Origin: Chloroflexota bacterium
GTDB lineage: Bacteria > Chloroflexota > Anaerolineae > B4-G1
Assembly: GCA_012514315.1 (NCBI GenBank)
Contig: JAAZAN010000316.1
Location: 1-40,470, forward strand
Reading direction: 5' to 3'
Length of the DNA stretch: 40,470 bases
A model generated the notes under the pieces. That model worked only from the letters and a program-made list of their open reading frames with translations. It was not told the origin of the DNA and did no database searches. The translations under genes and the position numbers were made by a program. Positions 16,316-24,454 of this stretch are shown piece after piece (position 1 is the stretch's first letter; each line of letters opens with the position of its first letter).

Positions 16316-17242
16316 ATGGATATGGACGGCCTGCTCCAGCGATTTCTGGATGACCTTAGGGCGAGCCAAAATGCGTCACCGCATACCCTCAGGAACTATC
16401 GGAACGATATCGGGCAATTCCTGAGCTACTGTGATGGGCGCGGTGTGCATTCTCTCGAACGGATTGATCGGACCCTGCTGCGGGAGTATCTGGCCCAACT
16501 GGATGACGCAGGGTACGTCCGGGATAGCATTGCGCGTCGTGTCGCCGAACTGCATTCCTTTGGAGACTTTCTGGCCCGTGACGAAGTCCTGAGCCGAAAT
16601 GTCTTTCGAGCGATAGGAGCACCTCGTACAGCGCAGCGGTTGCCTGACTACTTGACAGTTGACGAGGTCGGTGCGCTCCTGACTGTGCCTGATACGTCAA
16701 CGCCGCTCGGAATGCGCAATGCTGCCATCGTAGAGGTGCTCTACGGGGCCGGTCTGCGGGTCAGCGAGCTGGTTGGCATGGATGTCTCCGATGTTGACCT
16801 GGCCGCCGGTGAAGTGCGTGTGTTGGGCAAGGGAAACAAGGAGCGGATCGGACTGTTGGGCCGCCCCGCCGTACGGAGCGTGCGCGACTATCTGGAGGCA
16901 GGACGGCCGGAACTGATCGGTCGAAAGCCAACTCGGGCCCTGTGGCTCAATCATCGTGGTGGACGGCTCTCCGCTCGTGGTGTGGCGCTGGTATTGAGCC
17001 AGTTGGGCGAGCAGGCGGGCATCGGCGTCCCGGTTCATCCCCATATCTTGCGGCATTCGTTCGCCACACACCTCCTGGATGGCGGTGCGGATTTGCGTGT
17101 TGTGCAGGAGCTCCTGGGGCATGAGAACCTTATGACTACCCAGATCTACACTCACGTCAGTCAGGCCCGAGCTCGTGACATCTATCTGCGTGCTCACCCA
17201 CGGGCTGACAGTGGTACTCCCGATGAGCCGTCTCACGTGTGA
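16316..17242 (+). CDS. xerC: Tyrosine recombinase XerC/XerD
   Basis: This 308-residue site-specific recombinase of the Xer type resolves chromosome dimers at dif during division. An N-terminal SAM-like core-binding domain (about 1-95) is followed by the catalytic domain with the complete set R148 (GAGLRVSEL), K172 (GKGNKERIG), H243 and R246 (HPHILRHSFA), H269 (LLGHENL) and nucleophile Y278 (QIYTH). The ATG at 16316 has AGGGAG before it and matches the usual N-terminus. It follows topA directly, a common housekeeping context, so it is a chromosomal Xer rather than a phage integrase. No dif-like site was identified. Confidence 0.93.
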   Translation: MDMDGLLQRFLDDLRASQNASPHTLRNYRNDIGQFLSYCDGRGVHSLERIDRTLLREYLAQLDDAGYVRDSIARRVAELHSFGDFLARDEVLSRNVFRAIGAPRTAQRLPDYLTVDEVGALLTVPDTSTPLGMRNAAIVEVLYGAGLRVSELVGMDVSDVDLAAGEVRVLGKGNKERIGLLGRPAVRSVRDYLEAGRPELIGRKPTRALWLNHRGGRLSARGVALVLSQLGEQAGIGVPVHPHILRHSFATHLLDGGADLRVVQELLGHENLMTTQIYTHVSQARARDIYLRAHPRADSGTPDEPSHV

Positions 17243-17248
17243 GAACAG

Positions 17249-17277
17249 TTGTGTCGCATGGTGTCCTGTGGTACAAT
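17249..17277 (+). promoter_or_regulatory. Predicted promoter upstream of the 17.3-kb membrane protein
   Basis: The -35 is TTGTGT (17249-17254), the spacer is 17 bp, and the -10 is TACAAT (17272-17277). It starts just after the xerC stop and leaves a leader of about 60 nt. Confidence 0.55.
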
Positions 17278-17345
17278 GAACTCGGTGTGGCGTGATTCGA
17301 CCTCGGTGTCATTCCAAAGGACTAGCATCTAAGAAGGGGGCTGAT

Positions 17346-18422
17346 ATGGAGACGATCCGGCAATTCCTTGAGCAACGCAAGACCTTTGTAGCCCTGGTCG
17401 GTGGGGCTGTCCTGGGCCTCATTGTAGGCTTGGTGATCGGTTGGGTCCTATGGCCAGTTGAGTACGCGAATCTGACTCCCGCTCAGCTCCGTTCTGATTT
17501 TCAAGACGACTACATCCTGTGGGTTGCCGAGAATTACGAATTTAACGGCGGCGCAGGTTGGGCTCAGCAGAAGCTGGGTACTGACTTCTGGAGGCCAGGT
17601 CAGCTTGATGAGACACTGGAACGCCTTGCGCTGGAACAAGGGGGCGTGACGGCCACACGGCTTCGCGCACTGAAGACCATCGACGAGGACGCGGCTAGCG
17701 CAGGCGATGCCTCTGAGTCGGAAGCCGCCTCTGCTGGTGAGACCACCGAGTCGCGCAGTCTATTGCGTCCGCTGCTGATGGTGTGTGGTGTAACTCTCCT
17801 GGTGCTCGCACTTGCGGGTGGTGTGCTGATTGTTGTTACAAGACTGCGTGAAGCGAAGCAACAGATAGGTGATTCTGAGGGGATCCCTGACATATTCGCG
17901 GCGTCTGAATCTGGTGTCGGTTGGGGAGAGGAGGCGCCTCAGGCGCAGTTCGTGACGACATACACGTTGGGCGATGACCACTACGACCCCTCGTTCAGTA
18001 TTGAGCTAGCCAACGGGGAGTTTATGGGCGAATGCGGTGTGGGCATCTCGGAGACGGTGGGAGTCGGAGAACCCAACAAGGTGACTGCATTCGAGCTATG
18101 GCTCTTCGATAAGAACGATATCCGCACGGTGACCAAGGTGCTCATGTCCGGCTATGCCTTCAATGATGAGGCGTTGCGGACCAAGTTGGCCCCCAAAGGT
18201 GAGCCGGTTCAGGCCGATGTTGGACAGGACGTTATCCTGGAGACAAAGCGGCTGCGAGTTCGGGCTCGCCTTATCGAGGTGGACTACGGTACCGGCAATC
18301 TTCCGCCCAATAGCTTCTTCGAGCGTATGACTGTCGATCTGGCGGCCTGGGTCAAACCAGGTGATGGGGATGACTTCGATGAGCTGGACGAAGATGTGCC
18401 TTTCATGCCCGCTGCATTGTGA
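17346..18422 (+). CDS. Bitopic membrane protein of unknown function
   Basis: This 358-residue protein has no family assignment I can make. It begins with a short cytoplasmic segment and a glycine-rich transmembrane helix (about 15-37), then a ~100-residue exposed region with the aromatic/acidic stretch LRSDFQDDYILWVAENYEF. An Ala/Ser/Glu low-complexity linker follows, then a second helix (about 145-170) and a ~190-residue C-terminal domain. That C-terminal domain is rich in beta-prone sequence with GECGVGISE and ELWLFDKNDIRTVTKVLMS. With two helices both termini lie on the same side, probably cytoplasmic. The ATG at 17346 is preferred because GGGGG precedes it. The next gene encodes a helix-hairpin-helix protein 45 nt downstream, probably co-transcribed. 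Confidence 0.75.
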   Translation: METIRQFLEQRKTFVALVGGAVLGLIVGLVIGWVLWPVEYANLTPAQLRSDFQDDYILWVAENYEFNGGAGWAQQKLGTDFWRPGQLDETLERLALEQGGVTATRLRALKTIDEDAASAGDASESEAASAGETTESRSLLRPLLMVCGVTLLVLALAGGVLIVVTRLREAKQQIGDSEGIPDIFAASESGVGWGEEAPQAQFVTTYTLGDDHYDPSFSIELANGEFMGECGVGISETVGVGEPNKVTAFELWLFDKNDIRTVTKVLMSGYAFNDEALRTKLAPKGEPVQADVGQDVILETKRLRVRARLIEVDYGTGNLPPNSFFERMTVDLAAWVKPGDGDDFDELDEDVPFMPAAL

Positions 18423-18467
18423 GAGGCTGTGCGACACACTCTCTCTTAGCGATACAAGGAGTAGGTG

Positions 18468-18872
18468 ATGACGAAGTTAGAAGCGATTGAGGGCATTGGT
18501 GCAGTCTATGGAGAGAAGTTGCGAGCGGCAGGAATCGGGACTATCGAGGCGCTGCTCGAAGCCGGTGCAACTCCCAAAGGTCGCCGGGACCTGCAGGAGA
18601 AGACTGGTATCGGAGGCGAGTACATTCTGGACTGGGTCAACCGTGCTGATCTGATGCGTGTCCGAGGTGTTGGAGAGGAATACGGCGATTTGCTGGAATG
18701 GGCTGGCGTTGACACGGTTGTCGAGCTCGCGCAACGCAATCCGGAGAATCTCCTGGCTCGAATGACCGAAGTCAATACTGAGAAGAGGCTGGTTCGTCGG
18801 ATGCCTACCCTGGATATGGTTACAGAGTGGGTCGCCCAGGCTAAGAAACTCGACCGCGCCGTCACGTACTGA
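18468..18872 (+). CDS. DUF4332-type helix-hairpin-helix protein
   Basis: This 134-residue soluble protein is built of two tandem helix-hairpin-helix units. The first has IEGIGAVYGEKLRAAGI and the second MRVRGVGEEYGDLLEWAGV. Each is followed by a threonine/valine-led helix (TIEALLEAGA and TVVELAQRN), and the C-terminal helix begins MVTEWVAQAK. This is the pattern of DUF4332, a presumed nucleic-acid-binding family of unknown role. AAGGAG lies 6-7 nt before the ATG; a GTG one codon earlier is the alternative. It lies directly downstream of the unknown membrane protein, which suggests a shared transcript. Confidence 0.82.
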   Translation: MTKLEAIEGIGAVYGEKLRAAGIGTIEALLEAGATPKGRRDLQEKTGIGGEYILDWVNRADLMRVRGVGEEYGDLLEWAGVDTVVELAQRNPENLLARMTEVNTEKRLVRRMPTLDMVTEWVAQAKKLDRAVTY

Positions 18873-18893
18873 GCGGTCCGCACGCTTCACGCT

Positions 18894-18924
18894 GAGCCTC
18901 GACTCACGCCCCTGCAGGAGGCTC
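18894..18924 (+). terminator. Hairpin after the DUF4332 gene
   Basis: GAGCCTC (18894-18900) and GAGGCTC (18918-18924) form a perfect 7-bp stem with a 17-nt loop, 21 nt after the stop codon. There is no following T-run, so it may be a factor-dependent terminator or processing hairpin. The AGGAGG inside the 3' arm also precedes a 34-codon reading frame (see findings). Confidence 0.3.
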
Positions 18925-19103
18925 GGGTGATGCGAAGGACGATCGCAGGGCCGTACGATTCTGATAGACGCTATCGTTGCGTATGTGTCTGGACCCCTCG
19001 GACGGTGAGGGCTGTGTCTGACACGTCTGTGTGACTTGCCCCGCACGGTGGATTGTTGCGGGCAGGTTGGGGATTCCACGTACATGCAGTGAAGAAGGAC
19101 GCT

Positions 19104-19961
19104 ATGAGTGTAGCGCTCCTCTCAAGCGAGGTATTTACCGAGCCTGGCGGTTTCACTGAGGGCGTCGAAGGCCCGGCCTGTGATGGCTGGGGCAACCTGT
19201 ATGCTGTCAACTACGCACGCCAGCATACAATCGGCATCGTCAGACCAACTGGCGAGTGCAGTGTGTTTGTTGAACTCCCCCCAGGAAGTACGGGCAACGG
19301 AATCCGCTTCAACAGCATCGGGAATATGCTGGTCGCTGACTACACGGCGCATAATGTCCTGTTGGTGGATATGGAGACGGGCGATGTCTCTACCTATGCG
19401 CATGAGCCCACGATGAACCAGCCCAATGATCTTGCGATTGGCGCCAATGATCTAGTGTACGCTAGTGATCCCAACTGGGCTGATGACACGGGGCAGATCT
19501 GGCGTGTCGGGGTGGACCACAGCGTGGTTCTGCTGGAGACCGGTATGGGTACCACCAACGGCGTCGAAGTCAGCCCGGACGAACGCACTCTGTACGTCAA
19601 TGAGAGCGTGCAGCGCACGGTCTGGGCCTATGATCTATCCCCAACAGGCGAGCTCAGCAACAAACGGTTGCTCATCCAGTTCCCAGATTATGGTTTGGAT
19701 GGCATGCGCTGCGACGTCGACGGCAATCTATACATTGCGCGGTACGGTAAGGGGGTTGTCGCGAAGGTGTCTCCGATGGGCGAGGTTCTTGCCGAGGTGC
19801 CGCTGCTAGGGAGGAACTGCACTAACGTTGCCTTCGGCGGGCCTGACGGCTGCACGTGCTACGTCACGGTTGCTGACCGTGGCAATATCGAACGGTTCCG
19901 GACAGATCGCCCAGGCCGGAGCTGGCTCCTGTTCCAGAAGAGGCAGTTGCTCAAGTCCTAG
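19104..19961 (+). CDS. SMP-30/gluconolactonase family protein
   Basis: This 285-residue beta-propeller hydrolase belongs to the SMP-30/LRE family, whose members hydrolyse sugar lactones with a single divalent metal. The typical ligand positions are visible: E in FTEGVEGPACD, N in QPNDLAIGANDLVYASDP, and D in TTNGVEVSPDERTLYVNES. Repeating blade motifs such as DGNLYIARYGKG follow. No signal peptide is seen, so it is cytosolic. The ATG at 19104 has AAGGA five bases upstream. It starts a four-gene cluster with DhaK, DhaL and a GH20 enzyme, which supports a role in sugar or polyol breakdown, but the lactone substrate is unknown. Confidence 0.87.
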   Translation: MSVALLSSEVFTEPGGFTEGVEGPACDGWGNLYAVNYARQHTIGIVRPTGECSVFVELPPGSTGNGIRFNSIGNMLVADYTAHNVLLVDMETGDVSTYAHEPTMNQPNDLAIGANDLVYASDPNWADDTGQIWRVGVDHSVVLLETGMGTTNGVEVSPDERTLYVNESVQRTVWAYDLSPTGELSNKRLLIQFPDYGLDGMRCDVDGNLYIARYGKGVVAKVSPMGEVLAEVPLLGRNCTNVAFGGPDGCTCYVTVADRGNIERFRTDRPGRSWLLFQKRQLLKS

Positions 19962-20008
19962 GTGGCCTGGGCTTTCAGTATCCCATGTTGACGATGAGGA
20001 GGTAGACT

Positions 20009-21013
20009 GTGAAGAAGATTCTCAACGCCCCGGCCGACTACGTGGACGAAATGCTCGAGGGCCTGTGCGCAGCACATCCCGAGTTCTACCAGCAGACTGG
20101 ACCCAGAGGACGCGTGATTGCTCGCCCGGATGCGCCTGTCCAGGGCAAGGTAGGTATTGTGACTGGCGGCGGTTCTGGGCACTTGCCGGTCTTCACCGGG
20201 TATGTTGGCCGTGGGCTTCTGGATGCGGCGGCGATTGGTCACGTGTTCGCGTCGCCGACGGCCGAGGAGATGGCTGAGGCGATGCGTCGGGCCAACGGTG
20301 GGGCAGGCGTGCTTCGTCTGTATGGCAACTACGGTGGCGACGTGATGAACTTCGACATGGCCGGTGATCTGGTAGAGATGGAGGACATCGAGTCGACTAC
20401 GGTGGTCCTTGCCGATGATGTGGCCAGTGCACCTGTTGCTGAAAGAGAGAAGCGGCGTGGAACCGGTGGGCTGGTCTACGCGTTCAAGATCGCGGGCGCG
20501 AAGGCGGCCGAAATGGCAGACCTCAAGTCCGTCACAGCCACCGCGCAGAAGGCGGCAGACTCCTGCCGTTCGATTGGGATGGCGCTCACCCCGTGCGCGA
20601 TTCCCCAAGCTGGAAAACCCACCTTCGAAATCGCTGACGACGAGATGGAAATGGGTATGGGTATTCATGGAGAGCCCGGGGTGTGGCGCGGGAAGCTCAG
20701 GACTGCTGACGAGATCGCTGATGAGATGGTGAGCCTCTTGCTTGCCGATATGCCGTTGGGGCCTGGTGACCGTGCTTCCGTGATGATCAACAGCCTGGGA
20801 GCAACGCCGCCAGAGGAGCTCTACATCGTCTACCGCTTTGTGAAGCGACGCCTCGATGCCACTGGTGTTGAGATTGTGATGCCGTTGATTGGACGCTATG
20901 CGACGTCAATGGAGATGGCCGGTATGACCATGACGTTCTGCAAACTGGACCAGGAGCTCGAACTATTGCTCAAGGCGCCGTGTGACTGTGCGTTCTGGAG
21001 GATCTGCGGATGA
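20009..21013 (+). CDS. dhaK: Dihydroxyacetone kinase subunit DhaK
   Basis: This 334-residue subunit binds dihydroxyacetone (or a related ketose) covalently as a hemiaminal. The glycine-rich GGGSGH (53-58), the NYGGDVMNFD block with D111, and the substrate-binding histidine H220 in MGMGIHGEPG are all conserved. A normal DhaK reads GGGSGHEP at the first site; here it is GGGSGHLP, a possible specificity change. The GTG start has GAGGAGG 7 nt upstream. The stop overlaps the DhaL start by 4 nt. No DhaM (phosphotransferase) gene is present nearby, so the phosphate donor (ATP or a PTS protein) is open. Confidence 0.92.
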   Translation: MKKILNAPADYVDEMLEGLCAAHPEFYQQTGPRGRVIARPDAPVQGKVGIVTGGGSGHLPVFTGYVGRGLLDAAAIGHVFASPTAEEMAEAMRRANGGAGVLRLYGNYGGDVMNFDMAGDLVEMEDIESTTVVLADDVASAPVAEREKRRGTGGLVYAFKIAGAKAAEMADLKSVTATAQKAADSCRSIGMALTPCAIPQAGKPTFEIADDEMEMGMGIHGEPGVWRGKLRTADEIADEMVSLLLADMPLGPGDRASVMINSLGATPPEELYIVYRFVKRRLDATGVEIVMPLIGRYATSMEMAGMTMTFCKLDQELELLLKAPCDCAFWRICG

Positions 21014-21642
21014 GTCAGGGCATCACTACCGATACCCTCAGACGAGGTATCGAGCGTATCAGTGCCATGCTTGAGGCATCCCAAGAGGAGCTCAACACGG
21101 CTGATGGGCGACTCGGCGATGGCGATATCGGCATCTCTATGGTCAATGGGTTGAGAGGCATCCGGGACGAGCTGGATCAATTCCCGGATGACGTCGGTAT
21201 GGCGTTGCTGCAGTGTGCTCAGGCGTTCTCCAGAACTGGGGGGTCGTCGTTTGGCACACTGCTCGCCACCGGCTTGATGGGGGCGGCTAAGGAGACGAGA
21301 GGGCGCTTGAGTGTGCCGTGGAGTGAAGTGCCGCAGTTGCTCCAGGTCGCTATTGATCGTATGGCCTCGCGCGGTCGAAGTCAGCTGGGCGACAAGACAG
21401 TGCTGGACGCGTTGGATGCGGCGCGCCAGGCTGTTGACGGTCTGGATCAGCCGGATGTGATGCTCGTGGCCGCTAATGAGGCGGTCGCTGCAGCTTTGGA
21501 TCGTTTTCGGTCATTGCCTTGCAGGCAAGGCCGAGCGCGAATCTTTGGAGAGAGAAGTATTGGCCTTGACGATCCGGGTATGCTGGTCATTCGACGGATG
21601 TTGGAGGGGCTTGCCGATCGATCTCTGACATCAATAGACTGA
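21010..21642 (+). CDS. dhaL: Dihydroxyacetone kinase subunit DhaL
   Basis: This 210-residue nucleotide-binding subunit of the dihydroxyacetone kinase complex supplies ADP/ATP-Mg to the ketose held by DhaK. The metal-binding pattern D-x4-D-x-D is seen in ADGRLGDGDIGISM. TGGSSFGTL and SQLGDKTVLDAL match the nucleotide-binding loops, and the late GERSIGLDDPG matches the family's GERSIGHxDPG. It overlaps dhaK by 4 nt (ATGA). The GH20 gene follows after 62 nt. Confidence 0.92.
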   Translation: MSQGITTDTLRRGIERISAMLEASQEELNTADGRLGDGDIGISMVNGLRGIRDELDQFPDDVGMALLQCAQAFSRTGGSSFGTLLATGLMGAAKETRGRLSVPWSEVPQLLQVAIDRMASRGRSQLGDKTVLDALDAARQAVDGLDQPDVMLVAANEAVAAALDRFRSLPCRQGRARIFGERSIGLDDPGMLVIRRMLEGLADRSLTSID

Positions 21643-21704
21643 GCTTGTGAGGACGCGTTCATTCTGAACGCGTGCCTGCCGTACACGTACATTGGGAGTT
21701 CAGG

Positions 21705-23882
21705 ATGAGCTTGAATATCATCCATCCACGTCCACAGTGGATTCGACAGCGGGAAGGCGTTGCTTTCCCGCTGCATTCTGTCGCGCGGATCTTCACGACG
21801 GAACGTGGTTGCACCGCAGCCGAACAGCTGCGCCGCCGGCTTCAGCGCGATTTCGCATTGGATGTTTCTGTTGAGCCTTTGTCTCTTCAGACTAGATCCG
21901 GTATCGTAATCGGCCAGCTAGGTGAACCCGCTCTTGATGCATTCTGTGATGCCTGCGGCATCGCCCTGATGGGACCGGAATGTGTTCCGGAAGGATACAT
22001 CACTGACGTTGATGCTGACCATGCCTTGATCGGAGGATATGACGCGGCGGGCGCCTGGTACGGGACAGAGTTGCTCCGACAGCTCATCGATCGGCGACAC
22101 GGCGGGCTGCACGTTCAAGGTGTGGAGGTCCACGATTGGCCGTTTAAGGCGTTTCGGGGTGTCCATCTCTACATGCCGAGTCGCGAAAGGCTGCCTTTCT
22201 TCAGGCGTCTGCTTGAGTTTCTCGCTTCTCTCCGTTACAACGTGGTGTTTGTTGAGGTCGGTGGTGGTATGCGGTACGATCGCCATCCCGAGATCAACCT
22301 GGCGTGGGAGCAGTTCGCGAGAGTAGCCCGGGAATTCGATGGAGGGCCCGAGGCCCTACAACGATCACAGCCCTTTCCCAAGGATTCGACGCACATCGAG
22401 CTCGCGGGCGGCTCCTACCTGGAAAAGGAGGAGATTCAGGACTTCATTGCTTTTGCGCGGAGCCTGAATATCGAGGTGCTGCCGGAAGTGCCATCGCTGA
22501 GTCACGCCTACTACCTGGTATGTGCTCATCCCGAGCTTGCTGAGAATACAGACGACCCGTACCCCGACACATATTGTCCCTCCAATCCAGCGTCGTATGA
22601 TCTGCTTTTCGATGTCATGGAGGAAGTGATCGAGGTGTTCCAGCCGCGCATCCTTCACGTGGGCCACGATGAGGCCTACACCTATGGGATCTGTCCGCGG
22701 TGTCGGGATAAGGCGGGCGCTGAGCTTCTTCTGCACGATATCACAATGATCCACGACTTCCTGTCTCAGCGGCACATTCGGATGGCGATGTGGGGAGACA
22801 AGTTGATGAATATCATCGTCGGCGGCCGTGGTCAGGGCGGACGTGAACGTCGAGTGAGTGGAGGTGGCTGGTTCGGAGGGAATGCTGAGTACGTGATGGG
22901 CGAGACCTATCAGGCAGTGGATGCTGTTCCGAAGGATATTCTGATCTTGGACTGGTACTGGGCTCTGGACTACGCTTCCGAGAGTTACTTTGGTCAGCGT
23001 GGGTTTGAGGAGATCTACGGGAACTTCGGCCAGAACTTTGGCGCTGCCGAGTTCAACGATTGGAGTCGGCGTGGAAGGGCGCCGAACGTGCTCGGCGCCG
23101 AGGTCTCGACATGGTGTGACGTGTCGGAGTTTGCTCTGGCGCGCAATGCATGTATCTTCAACTTCCTGTTCAGCGCCGAGATGCTATGGTGGCAACACTA
23201 TGGTGACTGGGATCGACAGCGCGTGCTCGAGAACATCGTCAACCTGCAGCCTGCCGTCCGCGACTGGCTGGGAGGCCGGAGATCTCCCACGCAGGTTCCT
23301 GGCGCAGATTATCTGCACTTTCCGCTGCAGTCTGTCGTGAACGCTAGCGCGGATCTCTCAGATCAGATCGTCCGAGGGCGGACGAGGCTCATGGACACGT
23401 CGTTCTTGATCGCTGAAGGCGCCCTTGACGCTGTCCGGGCGAGCGCTGAGGTCCCTCGATCCAGGCGCATTCCCGTCGAGGCATGTGTGGATAGTCTGCT
23501 GTTCCTACATTCCTGTCAGGCTGAACGGGATTTCGTGCCAACGTGGGAGTTTGTCGATCCTATGAATCCATCGCCAGAGGATCGACTGGGGCAGTACACT
23601 ATTCACTACGTCGATGGAAGTGAGGCCACAGCGGAGATTCGGTATGGCGAGAACGTAGCACATCGTCATCTGGCGTATGGACAGCAAGTTGCTGCGACGC
23701 CCTACTGGGCTGATCCGGTGTGGGAAGGACGGGATGAACATGGGCTCCCCGAAGTCCTGTATCGCTATGAATGGATCAATCCCGATCCAGATCGTGAGAT
23801 CGAGTGGGTTCAGGTGATCTTTGATACCGAAAATGGAAGTGGAAGCGTCGACCTGATCGCTCTGACGGGCGTGAGGGTGTGA
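21705..23882 (+). CDS. GH20 family beta-N-acetylhexosaminidase-like protein
   Basis: This 725-residue glycoside hydrolase has no signal peptide. An N-terminal GH20b-like domain (about 1-145) precedes the barrel. Family features include FRGVHLYMPSRERLPFFRRLLEFLA for the first strand and helix and the catalytic pair D322-E323 in HVGHDEAY. In GH20 the Glu is the general acid and the preceding Asp positions the substrate's acetamido group. WGDK and LDWYWALDY follow. A C-terminal beta-rich extension of about 170 residues (from ~555) is not typical of the catalytic domain. The ATG at 21705 is chosen because GGAGTTC precedes it. The intracellular location and the DhaKL/SMP-30 neighbours suggest breakdown of imported amino-sugar oligosaccharides. 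The exact substrate is unknown. Confidence 0.85.
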   Translation: MSLNIIHPRPQWIRQREGVAFPLHSVARIFTTERGCTAAEQLRRRLQRDFALDVSVEPLSLQTRSGIVIGQLGEPALDAFCDACGIALMGPECVPEGYITDVDADHALIGGYDAAGAWYGTELLRQLIDRRHGGLHVQGVEVHDWPFKAFRGVHLYMPSRERLPFFRRLLEFLASLRYNVVFVEVGGGMRYDRHPEINLAWEQFARVAREFDGGPEALQRSQPFPKDSTHIELAGGSYLEKEEIQDFIAFARSLNIEVLPEVPSLSHAYYLVCAHPELAENTDDPYPDTYCPSNPASYDLLFDVMEEVIEVFQPRILHVGHDEAYTYGICPRCRDKAGAELLLHDITMIHDFLSQRHIRMAMWGDKLMNIIVGGRGQGGRERRVSGGGWFGGNAEYVMGETYQAVDAVPKDILILDWYWALDYASESYFGQRGFEEIYGNFGQNFGAAEFNDWSRRGRAPNVLGAEVSTWCDVSEFALARNACIFNFLFSAEMLWWQHYGDWDRQRVLENIVNLQPAVRDWLGGRRSPTQVPGADYLHFPLQSVVNASADLSDQIVRGRTRLMDTSFLIAEGALDAVRASAEVPRSRRIPVEACVDSLLFLHSCQAERDFVPTWEFVDPMNPSPEDRLGQYTIHYVDGSEATAEIRYGENVAHRHLAYGQQVAATPYWADPVWEGRDEHGLPEVLYRYEWINPDPDREIEWVQVIFDTENGSGSVDLIALTGVRV

Positions 23883-23886
23883 CCAG

Positions 23887-23912
23887 GTTTCGCTGGAAGA
23901 GTGCTGCGAAAC
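23887..23912. terminator. Convergent hairpin between GH20 and membrane-protein genes
   Basis: GTTTCGC (23887-23893) and GCGAAAC (23906-23912) form a perfect 7-bp stem with a 12-nt loop. It lies between two convergent genes, immediately after both stop codons, so it could act for both strands. There is no T-run on either side. Confidence 0.4.
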
Positions 23913-23913
23913 G

Positions 23914-24408
23914 CTAATAGTGTGGGCCACAAGTTGTATCGTTTGGATCGTAGTGCCTGACAGGGGTATGATGCGCCGCTCGGAGCATCATTGCCCATAC
24001 CATGAGGAAGGCAACGAGCCCACCGCTGTCGAAAACAACGAAACGCAGCCCTGTCTGGACCAGGGCAGCGTGTCCGACCGGCAGCGCGAGAAGCATCCAG
24101 GCTTCGCCCAGCAGGCCGATCGCTTGTTGGGCTATGATAACTGCAAAGATCGACCGGTGACGCCACGGATCCCAGATGGCAATCGGATAGGTGGCATTCC
24201 ACATTAGAAACAGAATGCCCATTCCTCGAACGAGCGTCGCGCCGGCCACTCCGTCGACCTCGAAAGAGGCTGTGTAGGCCGATGGTCTGACGATGAACTC
24301 TATCGCGCAGGTCATGTTGAAGAACAAGACGGTGAGGAGCACCGCGCGAGCAATCCATCGGATTCGTTGCTGAGATGTCATCTGGCCCAATCCTGAACGA
24401 GCCAACAT
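23914..24408 (-). CDS. Four-helix membrane protein, unknown
   Basis: This 164-residue protein has four clear hydrophobic segments (about 21-40, 54-75, 85-107 and 115-140) and a His-rich polar C-terminus (HHTPVRHYDPND). I do not recognise a family. Conserved-looking features are the GMGILFLMWN stretch in helix 2 and EAW in helix 3. The start is either the ATG at 24408 or a second ATG at 24381; neither has a strong ribosome site. It follows the HEAT-like gene by 46 nt on the same strand, so it is probably last in the deoC-glnS run. Confidence 0.65.
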   Translation of the reverse strand: MLARSGLGQMTSQQRIRWIARAVLLTVLFFNMTCAIEFIVRPSAYTASFEVDGVAGATLVRGMGILFLMWNATYPIAIWDPWRHRSIFAVIIAQQAIGLLGEAWMLLALPVGHAALVQTGLRFVVFDSGGLVAFLMVWAMMLRAAHHTPVRHYDPNDTTCGPHY

Positions 24409-24454
24409 GACCTGATGTCGAGTGCAAACACAGTCCGCTTCCGGCGTGACACTT

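Noticed and set aside
16316..17242. Phage or genomic-island integrase
   Set aside because: Length, residues and position after topA fit housekeeping XerC. No attachment repeats, tRNA or phage genes are nearby.
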